Shown: one piece after another, positions 46,201-57,657 of the stretch
Layout: each line of letters starts with the position of its first letter
How positions within the stretch are numbered: the first letter of the stretch is position 1
Assembly: GCA_958009085.1 (NCBI GenBank)
Contig: OY253672.1
Location: 558,001 to 622,000 of the forward strand
Origin: Protoeuglena noctilucae
Taxonomy: Eukaryota; Chlorophyta; Pedinophyceae; Marsupiomonadales; Marsupiomonadaceae
Direction of reading: 5' to 3'
DNA length: 64,000 bases
Translations under genes and position numbers: made by a program
Notes under the pieces: generated by a model
Databases searched by the model: none
Told to the model about the DNA's origin: nothing
Seen by the model: the letters and a program-made list of their open reading frames with translations, nothing else

Positions 46201-46915
46201 CGTCGGCAGCGCGGGCGTCCCCGCCGTCTACTTCCCTGCCAACCGCGTCCCTGGGTCGGTGCCGTCCTCCGGCTTTGTAGTGTCCCAAGGCGTCCCGGTC
46301 GCCCTGGCCCCGGCCGTGATCCCCTCACGTGGCGGTGGGCTTTAGCACCGGGGAGGCGACGGCGGTGCTCCCGCCTCTGGGGGAGGGGTCGGTACCCTCT
46401 GCCCCGCGGAGCTCGGGGGTGGGCCTGGCCGCCAGCCGCGGCACGAGCAACCAGGGGACGCCCGTGGTGGCCGCCGCCATGGACACGACGCCGTCGCCGG
46501 ACCCGGGGGAGTGGAACCCCTTCTACTCCGAATCGGAGCTGCTGACGGGAGACCAGGGCGGCCAGGGTGGCGCAGCGGGGCCCATGCCGGCGCAGGTGGG
46601 TGGGGGTCGACTGGGCCGAGCGAGCCCGGCTGGCTGCTGAGAGAGGCTGACTGCTCTTGTAACTACCTGCCCCTGGGTCCTCTCTCGCAGGCGCCCGTCT
46701 CGCCGCAGTGGGCGATGGCGAGGGTCGCCCCACCGGGGGGGCCCCTCGGGTTCGCGGCGCCGAGCGGGCCTGGGTTCCCAGTCCCCTGGCACCCCGGGCC
46801 GCTCCCGCTGACGCAGAAGGGGCAGCTGTCGGCGCACATGAGCGCTGCCCAGCCGTCGCACCTGGGCCAGCCCTCGAGCACGCAGGACGGCGTGGATGCG
46901 GCGATGGAGGAGTAG
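43227..46915 (+). CDS. YAK1: YAK1-type DYRK family protein kinase
   Basis: Exons read: 43227-43255, 43383-43493, 43765-43888, 43978-44464, 44627-44881, 44995-45641, 45757-45901, 45990-46090, 46199 to about 46597, 46691-46915. Before the kinase is the YAK1 N-terminal box (CLTQPEQGVKNDGWDNEHSD). The kinase has the glycine loop LGSGTFGQV, lysine VAVKVIKN, catalytic loop HCDLKPENVL, DFGSACFEG, and the activation loop YSYIQSRFYRSPEVVL with the DYRK YxY. The C-lobe includes AIDVWSLGCMATELFLGLPL and GLLDLDPKTRWTPRQASQHP. All catalytic residues are present. About 500 residues of Gly, Ala, Met and Pro-rich sequence follow. YAK1 kinases act in growth and starvation signalling below TOR, in nucleus and cytosol. 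The intron at 44882-44994 appears to be GC-AG. Around 46320 the frame changes with no plausible intron. Confidence 0.92.
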
Positions 46916-47739
46916 GAGCGGCCGTGGCGCGGCGCACAAGCCTCCGTGGGCGTTCGCGGGCTGTCGCCGTCTTCGAATGTCGTCTCCGTGCCGGCCATTC
47001 GTTGAATCGGAGCGCACATTGCTCGCGCTTTCCGACTGATGTCAGCCAGGGCGGACGCGCTGGCCGACGTGGGGCGCGGGGCATGTCGCTGGAGAGAAGT
47101 CGGATCGTCAGGAAGAAATGCCTCGGCACAGGTGTCCCGGCCCGCGGTTTTGACTCGACCAGCCCGAGTCAGGCCAGCTCTGTCGTGCCAACGCATCCAA
47201 GTGACGCGTCGATGTTGCATCCCCATCGAGAATGCTTGCCTCTGTTTGCATTGGGCGGATGCTCCGGTGCCCGTTGCTGACTCCTCGAGCAGGGGACCCC
47301 GAGGGACGCTCTCTAAGCCGCACTAAGCCTTGCGGACGCCTCCGCTAGCCCCTACCCCCTTCTCATTGGCCGAACGTCGCTTGCCCGGTTCCCTACACAT
47401 GGCCGCGCTCAGCGCTGGAGCCGTGGCTTGCTAGCCCAGCCCAACGAAGGCAGGCAGGCCCCCAACTAATTGCTGCGTTCCTCTTGATAATTTAGTTCTC
47501 CCGCTGCGCATCGTTTTCGCCCGTGGTCGCTGGGTGGTCGGCCTGAGGGTGCCTCCCCGTCTCTCCACCGCGGGCGCTCCTCCGGCTGTCGTGGGAGCCT
47601 GTGCACTCGAAGAGTGCATCGCGCGCCCAGCACCGGTGGGTTCGGAGGAAGATCCCTGCCACGACGGGCAGCCGAGGCCCCGTGGGGCCGTTCCCCGGCC
47701 CGTTCCACGGCGTTCGTCGCTGAGACGCATTCCTGAGGG
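46916..47739. other. Spacer between YAK1-like and MORN genes
   Basis: About 820 bases between two plus-strand genes. No domain, repeat or RNA gene seen. Should hold the YAK1 3' UTR and the promoter of the MORN gene. Confidence 0.45.
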
Positions 47740-50700
47740 ATGTCTTTGCGACTCCTCGTCTCCGCCCTGGGCTTGTCCTGGACGGGGTGGGCGATCGTCG
47801 TCGGGGTCGTGTGCAAGGGGGCCCAGGCCGCTGTGCAGTGGCGCGCCGGGGCCCCGCAGCCCCACCATGAGGTCCGGTCGATGGACGTAAATCAGGGGTT
47901 GTACACGGGGGGCGTGGACGCCGAGGGCCGGCCCCACGGGCTGGGCGTCCTGCGGGCAGGCGCTGCGGTCTATGAGGGAGGTGAGCATGGCGGGCCCCCG
48001 CCGCGAGATGGCGCCTTCGGGGGACCTTGCCGAGCGCCCCCGCGATGCCTGGCGTTCCGATCCTGCGATCGCGCGCCGCAGCCCGCCGCAGCGCAGCCGC
48101 GAGACGCTGCGGGCGCCCGTCACTCGCAGAATTCGAGCACGGCCTGCGGCAGGGACGGGGGCGCCTCCAGGAGGCATTCGAGGCCACCGTGTACTCGGGG
48201 GACTGGAACGGAGACGTGCGTTCGGGTTTCGGCTGCTGGCACGTGCGATCGGAGGCGGCCGGGTTCGGAGGGCACTGCGGGCTGTGGGGCTTCGACCTGC
48301 CGCAGGGCTGCGGCACGCGGTGGAACGAGCTCGAGAGCACGACCGGGAGCGAAGTCGCTAACGTGAGGCCACACTGTTGCGCGCATCCGCACGCCGGCGC
48401 GCGCGCGCATGTCGGCGAGCGGAGAGCATGGTCTCTGCTGCGCAGTGGTCCGCCAACGAGGCCACGCCGCTGACGGACGCGGTCGAGACGGACGTATGCT
48501 GGAAGTTTGTGGAGCTCGCGAGGGAGGCAGAAGCGGAGGCGCTGCGCGTCGCCGAGTCTGCGACGTCCCTGGAAGCCGCGTGGAGGTGCGTGGCGCTCCG
48601 CGACGCGCCGGGGCCCTCCGCCGGCGCCGCGTACGCGTTTTGATGCCATCTCGCGTTGGACGAGCTGGGCGGACCGGTTCGACTCCCGCCCTCGCGCGCA
48701 GGGAGTGGGACGGGACGGACGACAACGGCCCCGCATGCCTGGCGCCCGCCCACGACTGCGCGCAGCCGCTCGCCGTGCGCGCGCTGCGGTTCGCGATCCG
48801 CGTCCTCAGCGCGGTGGCCGACGGGACGGCTGCCGTGACGTGGCAGAGCGTCGTGGTGGTCCTGGTGCTGGTGACGTCGGTCGTCCTGCCCATCCTGGCC
48901 TCGCAACCCAAGCGGAAGCGCGGGAAGGGTGCAGCCGGGAAGGACAAGCTCAAGCGCAAGATTTCCACGCTTAGGGACGCTTTCGCGGACGCCCTCAGGA
49001 GCCTGCGGACCGTCCCATGGTGCGTCCCACCTGGCCGTCCCTCGTTGCACGGCGCGCCCTGCTCCCTGCCGCCCCTGCCGCCGCCCGGGTCTCGCGCATC
49101 GCGCTCGTTTCCTGCAGCGAATTCACTGTCGCGTCTCCGCGCAGGTCCCCCGCGGGCATTGCGCACCGCGCGCTGTCGTCTGGGCAGGGCGTCCTGGCGG
49201 CCGTGGTCCCGAGCCTCTGCGCGGCAGCTAGCGCATCGGACGGCTCCACCATCGACTTCAGCGTCCCGGACAAGGATGTCGACGAGTTCTGCGCGCCCGT
49301 CCCGACCACGGGCATCCCGGGGCTGAAGCCCAGGCATCGGTGCGTGTTGGGTCGCGACGCTGCGCGCGTCTCTTGCGCATGGCAACCTCACCCCAACCGG
49401 TGTGCACGGCGTGCCCCCGAGCCGCTATCACCGTTGGCGCGTCCCCGCCCTTGGTTCGCAGGCACGACGCGGCGCAGCGGAAGGCGAACGGCGCCGTGCC
49501 GGCAGCGGGGCAGGCGGCACAGGAGGGTCGCCTGGATGGCGCATCAACGGGGGCCAAGGCCAGCTCGGGGGGCGCAGCCGCGAGGGACAGGGATCGCGCC
49601 GAGACGCATGCCGACGCGGAGCCCTGGGCCACGCCTCGCAACTCGGAGTCTGACGTGAGGGGCCCGTTTCTTACGCCACCTCCTGCCGCCCAGCGGCCTC
49701 CACGATTTCGACCTGACGCCCGCGTCGTGCGCCTTCCGTTCGTGCAGGGCCCGGTAGCCGCCGCTTCGGCAGACCCGCGGCGCTCGGCGGGGGCGGGGCC
49801 CTCTCCAGGCACGGAGGCGGCAGCCGGGGTCGGCGCAGGGGACGAGGAGCGGGGGCGCCGCAAGCGCCGGCGGGCTCGCAAGGGCCGCGGTCCCCACTCC
49901 CGATCGACCACGTCTTACGGGTCCCTCGACTTCCCCGGCACGCCGCCCGTGGATGGCAATGAGGACGATGAGGACGACGACGACGACGGCGGGGTGGCCG
50001 AGATGGTGCCCGCTGCACCGGCACGCACCACGGTGCCGCCCGGTGAGGCCGCTGCACGGGTGGCGAGCGCATCATTTCCTGGGCCGGGAGGCACGAGCTG
50101 GGTGGTGCATGCCGAGTTGCGTTTGTGACACCCGTCCCTGCCCTCTGGTCCCCGCAGTGCCCGGGCTCTCCCTAAGCCGCGTCAGCGCCCTCTGCGCGGA
50201 GGTCCACGCGGCGCCGGCCCCCGTGCCGCCTCCCCCGGGCCGCTGCGACGGCCGACGGCACCGCCCGACCCCCTCGGGTGGCACGGCGTCGACGTCGCTC
50301 ATGGGAGACCTCACGGAGGTGCGGGGCAGCGCGGCGCCCTGTTCACAACCTGTGTAATTCTATAGCAGACCCGTCGCGACTCGCTGGGTTCACGCACTGC
50401 CCCATGGGATGGGACGGGGTCCACTTGGCACGACATGCCATGTGTGACACCACCCTCTCTCCTCCCTCGCCCGCAGAGGTCGCGCGTGGCGTCGTGCTGC
50501 CGGGGACAGTCGCCGGACATGGCATCTCCTCGGGAGGCCCTCTCCCCGGACGCCTTCTCCCCAGCGCTCCTCAGCCCGACGGCCGCGCTTGGCCGCCCCG
50601 CGCCCGCACCGTACGTCTACGCCCCGGGCCACGTGTCCCACGGCCGGACGCTCAGCATGCCCGGCGCCGCGGCCTTCCCCGGGGCCTTCTTCAGCCCCCG

Positions 50701-52756
50701 GGGGGTGATCCCCACACACTCGCGCCAGCCCAGCGCGTCCTCTGCTGTGTGGTCCCGCGGCGCGTGGGCCGGGTACAGCCCTCGCCCGGCGCCGTGTCTC
50801 GCCGCGAGCGTCTACCCTTATGTGGTCACCGCGGACGAGGCGCCGTCCATCTTCGGGGCGCCGCCGGCCTCGTGCCCCTACCCGCCCAGGGCGGGGTGGT
50901 GTACCCCACGCCCGTTATCACGGCGGCCTTCGCGCTCACGGCGCGCCCGGCCCCGCCGCCCCGGCCCCCGCCGCGCAAGAGCTCGGGGGGCGTTGTGGGG
51001 GTGTCGCCGCGGCAGCCGCCCCCGCCCCCTCCGCGGTCTCCGTGCTCCCCGCCGCCCTCTTCCCGCGTGTCCGTCCACTCCTCCACCAGCCAGCTGCCCT
51101 CGCGCGCCCACAGCCGCACGCCCTCGGGCCTCCCGCCCGGGGCGCGCACCGCCTCGGACGCCGCCCACCTCCACCCGGGCCTGGCAATGCTGGAGGGACC
51201 CCACATGCTCGGCCCGGCGCCCCTCGGCCCGGTGGACCTGCTCGAGAAAGACTGGAGCGCGTTCGCGGTGCTGCCGCAGGACGCGGACGGCTCCCGCACG
51301 CCCCGCCGCGTGCCCCGCCGCTCGCTGGCCGGGGTCGCGCTGCCGCCCGGCGTGGGCGTGGACCAGCCCCTGACGATCGAGTTCACTGACTCAGAGACCG
51401 GGGCGGAGTCGGGGGAGGAGCGGGACGCGTGCGAGCGCGGCGTGGGGCCCTCGGGCGGAGGGGCGTGGCGCGTGGCGCGGCGGGTGGGCGGCGCGGGCCT
51501 CCTGGGCCCGCAGCTGGAGCCCCTGGTGTCGATCCAGGGCCGCATCGCGGCGAGCTCGACGAGGGAAGTCGCGCCGCGGCTGGAGGACGAGGAGGGCAGC
51601 GGGGCAGCGGCGGGCGGGGCGGACCGTGCGGCGGGCAGCCAGGCGACGCCGTCCACGGGGCACTACAGCTGCCGAGGGGTGGACGACACGAGCAGCGACG
51701 CGCGCAGCCAGGCGGCGCTGGAGGGGTCCGAGCCCGCCATGGAGGACGGAGGAGGGTCGCTGCAGGGGTCGGCCAGCGTGTGCCAGGTGGGGGGCTTGGC
51801 GGTGGGCTTGGCGCCTATTGTAAGCGTCAGTTGTAAGCGTCTCCTGTCTCAGTCTCCAAACATGTGCGACGAGATGTTACGATGTGATGCTACTTTTAGC
51901 GACTGCAGGCCGACTCGGATGCGGAGGCGGATGCGTTAGACGGGCGGCAGGCGGAGGCTGGGGCGCTCAACCGGTCTCTCATCGCGCTCTTCAGCCCCCC
52001 TGGGACCATGCACGGGGCTGAGGAGGACCGGGTCTTCAGCGACGCGGACCTGCTCAGGGCGCTGCTCGCACGCAGGTGACGACTGCGACGATGAAACTAG
52101 TCACAAGCCGATCACGCTTCTGTCGCACACGCGAGCATGTCGTGTCGGCCCAGCCCTCGGCACCCCTCTCACCACTCCACCCCGCTCCCCTCGCCCGCAG
52201 CAACCCCAGCGACGCCACCTCGTCCGCGTCGGAGCTCCTGCGCACGGCCGCCACCGCGCACCTCCTCTACGTCTCAAACGGGTCCGACCCCGCGTCCCCA
52301 CCACCCACGGCCCGGCACGCGGCGCGCGGACCGACGCCCGCGCCCGCCCCGCCCCCGCCGCCGCCCCCCGGGTCCGCCCGGGGCCCCCGCCACATGCGCA
52401 ACGTGAGCACCATCAGCCACACGAGCCTCGACGCGGGCGCCCTGGCCCAGGCGGTGCGGGCCACGGCAGATGGGGTCCTTGCGGTCCCCGGCCACGCCTC
52501 GAGCATGCCGGCAGCCACGTCCCCGCCCCCGTCGCCCGTGCACCCGTCGGTGCTGCCGGCCGTGCCCCCGCCGCCGCCCCCCCGCAAGGGCAGCGGCCAC
52601 CTCCCCGCCTTCTTCAGCCTCCCCGCCACCCCCGCCGACGGCGTCGTATTCCTTCCCTTCCCCACGGAGCCCCTGCCCCCTCCGCCGCCCCGGCGCGCCG
52701 GCTGGGTTGACCGCCACGCGCCCTCTCTCAGCAGCGACGGCGTGCCGCTGTTATGA
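47740..52756 (+). CDS. MORN-repeat, membrane-anchored, proline-rich protein of unknown function
   Basis: The exons that join well are 47740-47980, 48130-48362, 48446-48585, 48702-49019, 49145-49339, 49462-50042, 50158-50318, then an exon from about 50478 to 51820, one from 51909 to 52076 and one from 52201 to 52756. The N-terminus is hydrophobic (LLVSALGLSWTGWAIVVGVV), a signal peptide or anchor. MORN-like repeats follow: LYTGGVDAEGRPHGLGVL, VYEGEFEHGLRQGRGRL, VYSGDWNGDVRSGFGCW. A second strong membrane helix is SVVVVLVLVTSVVLPILA, followed at once by a basic cluster (KRKRGKGAAGK). The remaining 900 or so residues are Pro, Ser, Ala-rich and disordered, with an acidic run (NEDDEDDDDDGG) and many PPPP tracts. 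The order MORN, helix, long tail differs from junctophilin, where the helix is last. I know no close family. A one-base frame change near 50885 is needed. Confidence 0.7.
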
Positions 52757-53536
52757 GACGATGCTGTCGGCCTCCGGCCTCCAACCGTGATCACACTGTT
52801 GGAGGCTGGCGACTCGACTCTCCCACCCCTCGTGCCCCTTTGCTGTTTGTGGAGGAGTCGTGCTCCCTTGTTGCCGGGCCTTGGGACGCCAGAGAATCTT
52901 TGCTTGTACCGCCAGTAGCGCCTGCTGCCTGCTGCCTGCTGCATCCCCAGTCATTCGACCCAGCTGCGCGTAGCCCCTCGGTTACCCTTCCGGGCCCACG
53001 GCGCCCCACCTGCCTAACCCCAAGAGTTGCCGTGCGGGCCGCCCTTGCCGGCTGCAGGCCCCGGGGCGCCGCGTTATGCGTAGCTCGGTGAGATCCTAAG
53101 CCCGCTTGCCACCCACGTCGCCGAGGGTCCTCACCCTCCCTCAGTCAGCGCCTGGGCTTGGCAAGCGCTCCGCTTGTGACAGTGCGGGAGCCGACGCTCC
53201 TAGCCTCGTAGCATTGGATTCGCAAAAGCCCCATTGAACGGGCGCTATGAGACTGACAGGCCCGCGCTCAGCAGACCGAAACGTAAGCTCTGGCAGAGCG
53301 CGACGCATCCGCGGCGACTCACGCGTGCCGCCCAACGCAACAACCCCGGACCTAGTAAATGAGACGGACTGCAACTCGGCACTGCGACTCGGCAGTGTCC
53401 ATGTCCATGAGGCAGCAGAGGGTACAGAGAGCGAACAGGGCACACCCAAGTGTCCTCATGGACTCTTCAATGCCCTCGAAAGTCGTCTCCGCTGTTGCGT
53501 CGTCCCTTAAACTTTTGATAACTGCATCGCAGTTCC
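52757..53536. other. Convergent spacer, MORN gene / P5CDH
   Basis: About 780 bases between convergent stops. It includes a short CTGCCTG repeat near 52921-52945. No gene is evident. Confidence 0.45.
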
Positions 53537-56500
53537 TCACGACTGGCGCAGCTTGGTGGGGTCGGTGCATGGCCCCACGTCCATAATGACCTCCCGATGG
53601 TGGCTCCACACGAGCCGGATGGCCTCGGGTGTCCCGATGCCGGCGTTGCGGGGGTCGCCGCCCGGGCCGAACCAATGGTTCTGGGGGGCACCCGTGGTGC
53701 GGGCGCTGCGGGGGGCGAGAGGCGCAGGTGCTTGGGGTGGGGTGCTCGCAGTGACAAAGGCGTGACGCTTGCAATGAGCAGGGGTGCAGCGAGACGAGGC
53801 AAGAGCGTAATAGGCGGAGCACAAACAGGCGGATTATAGACGGGCGGATCACTGGCAGCGTGATATGGCCAGTGAGGCTGAGCGTGGCGCCGCGCTCCGT
53901 CCACCGCCTGCCCCCCGCCCGCTCGCTCACCGGATCCCCGCGTAGGTGGTTCCGTTGACGGTGTTGGCGACGATGTGGTTGATGAACTCCATGTCCCTGG
54001 ACACGATGGCGGCCGTCAGGTGGTTGGTCATCCGCTCGCAGCACTCGAGGACCCGGGGCGCGTCACGATCGCCGTACTGCGGGGCGAGACCGGAACGTGC
54101 TACTGGAGACCTATATGTGCTGGCGTCATTGTCGAACACTGGCGTCGAACACTGGTGTCGGAACCCAGCACGCGTGTACTATCAGGTGCGGTGGGCAGCC
54201 CAGGTCCACAACACGCCTGCAAGCGCCCATCCACGCCAGCTCCACACACACCTCAGTGACCACTTGGAAAGGCCCGAAGAGCTCCGTGGTGCAGAGCTCG
54301 AAGGTGGCCTTGTCGCGGAGCATGGTGTCCAGCGGCACGAAGACAGCGGTGGGCTCCACGGCTCCGTAGCACTCCGGGATGGTGTGGCCCTGCAGGGGCT
54401 TGCCCCCGAAGAGCACCTTCGCGCCCGGGAGGTCCGCGAGGGCCTTCACGTGCTTGAGGATGCGGTCGGTGGTCCACGTCAGCACCGGGCCCACCGTCAG
54501 GTCGTCCAGCGAACGCTGCGAGAGGGGCGAATGGGTGAGTTGTGATGCGCACGCTTGTGATACGCATGGTGGACTGGCTGTGTTTGGATGTGCGATGGGC
54601 GCGTGGTAGAAAGGGGCCCTGGCTAGGGGGTGGAGTGAACTGGGTGTCACAGCCGGGTGGCGGTGGATAGTACTAATGTGAATGTACTATTGTGGGGTGG
54701 TTGATACAATGCATTGTTCACCTTGGCCGCCAGCGTCCTGACCTCGTCCAGGATGCCCGCCTTGACCCAGTTGGAGTGCGCGAACAGGATGCTCTGCGCT
54801 GAGCACTTCTGACCGATGGATGCGTAGGCGTCCTGGTCGCACTGCCATGCCACGTAACGCATGTCTGCGGGTGAACAGGATAGACGGGTGGTGCTTGCAT
54901 GATGCAAGGCGAAGCATCGAGTGCAAAGCGCTGTCACGTTCCTTGTTAACAGTGAGGGATGAGGCAAGATGCGCAGTGGATAGGACAGACGTGTACGCAC
55001 GCAGAGCTCAGTGCTGGGGCAGTGCAGGTGCACAGGGCAGACGCACACGCACGCAGGGCCCAGCGCTGGGAGCCACGACGCCCATCCCAGTATCGTTTCA
55101 CTGCATCCAACCCCTACACATGAGCGCCCAGTGTCCCCCGCCGCACTCACTCATCCCAGTCTCGTCTCATGCACCCCACCCCACCCCTTAGCATTCAGTG
55201 TCCACCACCGCCCTCACCGCTGACGTCGGGACCCAGGATCTTCCAGTCGAACCCCGCGTCCTCCGAAAAGACCTTGCCGCCCAGCACCTGGCACAGACGC
55301 TCCGCCACCCTGCGTGCGTTGGACGGTTATAACCACTGTGGAACTTGCAGGGCCGCTAGCACCTCTTATTCTCCATGAACGTTGTCCTCAACCTCACTGC
55401 ATTTTATACCACCCACGAACAAAACCCACGAACAAAACCCCTTGTCGGCCCCCTCACCTCTGGCTGCCCGTGAAGAGCGTCGACCGCGCCTTCCCCTCCG
55501 TCAGCACCCGCTCCACGCTGGGCCCCGTGCCGTGCAGGTAGTCGAGGTCCTCGGCCGGCATCCCGCAGTGGATGGCCAGGTGGAGGAACTCCTCGAAGAC
55601 GGCAGACACGCGGTGGTCGACGTGCACGGTGGGGCGGTTGCCCATGTACAGCGCGCCCATCACCTGCGGTGGGGTGGGGGGATGAGGGTAGAGGGAGTGG
55701 GGTGAGGACGGGGAGAGTGGGAATGCGGATGCATGTTGCAGGGGTGGTTGCTCATGTACAGCGCACCCATGACCTAAGAGGCGGGGTCATGGTGCATGGT
55801 CACGAACGCAAAGGGTGGGGTGGTCGCGCAAGTTGCGGCCGGCTGCATGGTTGGCCATCTAATGCATGTTTATGTACATTTGCTATTACAGACGCCGTCG
55901 CTCGCCTGGAGTGCGGGAATCTCGAGGGGGAAGTTGAAGGGGGTGATGAGGCCGACGCCCCCGAAGGGGAACCGGTGGCCGTGCGACATCTGGCCCCAGT
56001 GGTCGCCGGGGACGCCGAAGCTGCGCGCCAGGAAGCGCACGTTGTCCCCGGCGAAGTTCTCCAAGAACTTTCTGCGGGAGACGCAAACGGCGGGGCAGTC
56101 TGCGACTGCAACTTCGCGCCCAGTGCTTTCCCAACACACGCGCCTGCACCCAGCCCGCTGCAGCTCGCACCTGGTCACGACCACCTCTCCCAGGCACTGC
56201 GCCCGGCTCTTGGGCACGACGCGAGCGATGAGGTCGGCGAAGAAACCCTCCACCTCCGGACGCCGCATCTGGGCCGCCAGCTTTGCCGTCACGTCGCCGT
56301 AGAGCAGGTATCGCTCCGGGTTCTTGAAAGGGTTGTGCAGCCCGCTGCGAAACGAGATAAGAAAGAAAATGTAACGTTCCATGAAGCTTTGAGAGCGTCC
56401 GGGGCTGCTAAATGAACCGGGCGAGTCGTGATAACTAGCACGCACCTCTTCGGCACGCCCGCGAGGTTCTTGATGAAGGAGTCGAGCTCCGGGCCCTTGG

Positions 56501-57024
56501 GATCGGGGACTTGGACTAACACGTGCCTGCGATCGAGGACCGGGCGCTGCTCGGACGCAGGCGCGGCGCGGGTACGTGCGTTTGCGTGGCCACGCCGAGG
56601 CAGCCGCGGGAGGGCCTCACCCGCGCATCGGATCCAGCACGTCTTTGTATTCCTTGGAGTCTTGCCACTTGCCGCTCACTGCGCGCATCCAGGGCGACGG
56701 AGATCGCGCGCCCCCGCCTAACCATCACGAGACGGGGCTCGGGCAGGACGGTCGCTGCCGGCGGTCACGGTACCGCGCACGCGCGATCGCTCGCCACGTG
56801 GCCATGAAGTGGCGAGGATGGACTGCTCTAGGCCGCGTTATATGGCCCGGGGGGACGCGAGGAGCTCGCGGAGGGGGAAACGCATCAATGAGCTCACCCA
56901 GGTTTTGGAGGCGATGGGGGTTCGCGTCACCCATGCTCCCCGGTTCGCACGTCGCCCATGATGCAATCAGACGTGCATGCGCGACGCGCCTTGCCCGCAG
57001 GGCGCGCCCTGCCGTCGCGAGCAT
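53537..57024 (-). CDS. P5CDH: Delta-1-pyrroline-5-carboxylate dehydrogenase (ALDH12 type), mitochondrial
   Basis: A minus-strand gene of about nine or ten exons; the last is 53705-53537. The N-terminus MLATAGRALRARRVAHARLI is Arg/Ala-rich like a mitochondrial presequence. Conserved parts in order: SGKWQDSKEYKDVLDPMRG, VQVPDPKGPELDSFIKNL, GLHNPFKNPERYLLYGDV, FLENFAGDNVRFLARSFG, RFPFGGVGLITPFNFPLEIP, VMGALYMGNRPTVHVDHRVS, STLFTGSQRVAERL, EDAGFDWKILGPDV, then the active-site segment VAWQCDQDAYASIGQKCSAQ with the catalytic Cys, LEVATE-like KATFELCTTELFGPFQVV, and APQNHWFGPGGDPRNAGIGT. This is the plant ALDH12 pattern. The enzyme oxidises P5C (glutamate semialdehyde) to glutamate with NAD+, the second step of proline breakdown. 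Some of its introns contain short tandem copies of flanking sequence. Start and two 5' exons are less certain than the rest. Confidence 0.93.
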
Positions 57025-57657
57025 TGCTGCCGTGTGTCGGCAGCGTCGACGGGCGAAGTACACAGGGAGTACGCTGCAGGTCTAAAACAACGCTTCTTTC
57101 CACCTCTGGGCCAGCGCAGGGGGGCCGAGGCCGATGAGCGAGTCGGTCAGTCCGCCAGTCAGACTGGAGAGGTCGCGAGACCGATTGACTGCTCCCCGCC
57201 ATCCGGGCGCTGGACCTGACTAGGGGGTGGGTGCCCTGTGCACAGGACCTTTCTTTTCGACCCGCTAGTCGTCGCCGCATCTAACAGCGCGCAGCTGCCC
57301 GGGGGAGCACACGTGGCGCTCTCCGTGACCTTTGCGCACTTCCAGCTGCATCACACTGCAGCGTTGACTGGCCTGGCGTCACGTTGGCCACAGGTACCTT
57401 TGGAGGGAGACCTCGGTGGCATTGCTGAGCTTGCGAAAGGGGCGCACCATCCAGCGCGTGGCCAGCCAGACACAATAGGATACAATGGACAGCCGCGTAT
57501 TGCGGGAGAGGGCATCGGATTTGCCTGCTCGCGTCCGGGCACTTGAACATGTTTTCACTACAAAGTTGCGAGCCGCGGCGCGCCCAAGTCACCCGCAGGA
57601 GCCCAGGCGCGGTCCGGAGACTGGTAACGCCAGGGACTTTCCGGGCGGGTCCCCGCC
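57025..57657. promoter_or_regulatory. Head-to-head spacer, P5CDH / IFT140
   Basis: About 630 bases lie between divergent starts. No X-box-like or other known ciliary promoter element could be confirmed by eye. Confidence 0.35.
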
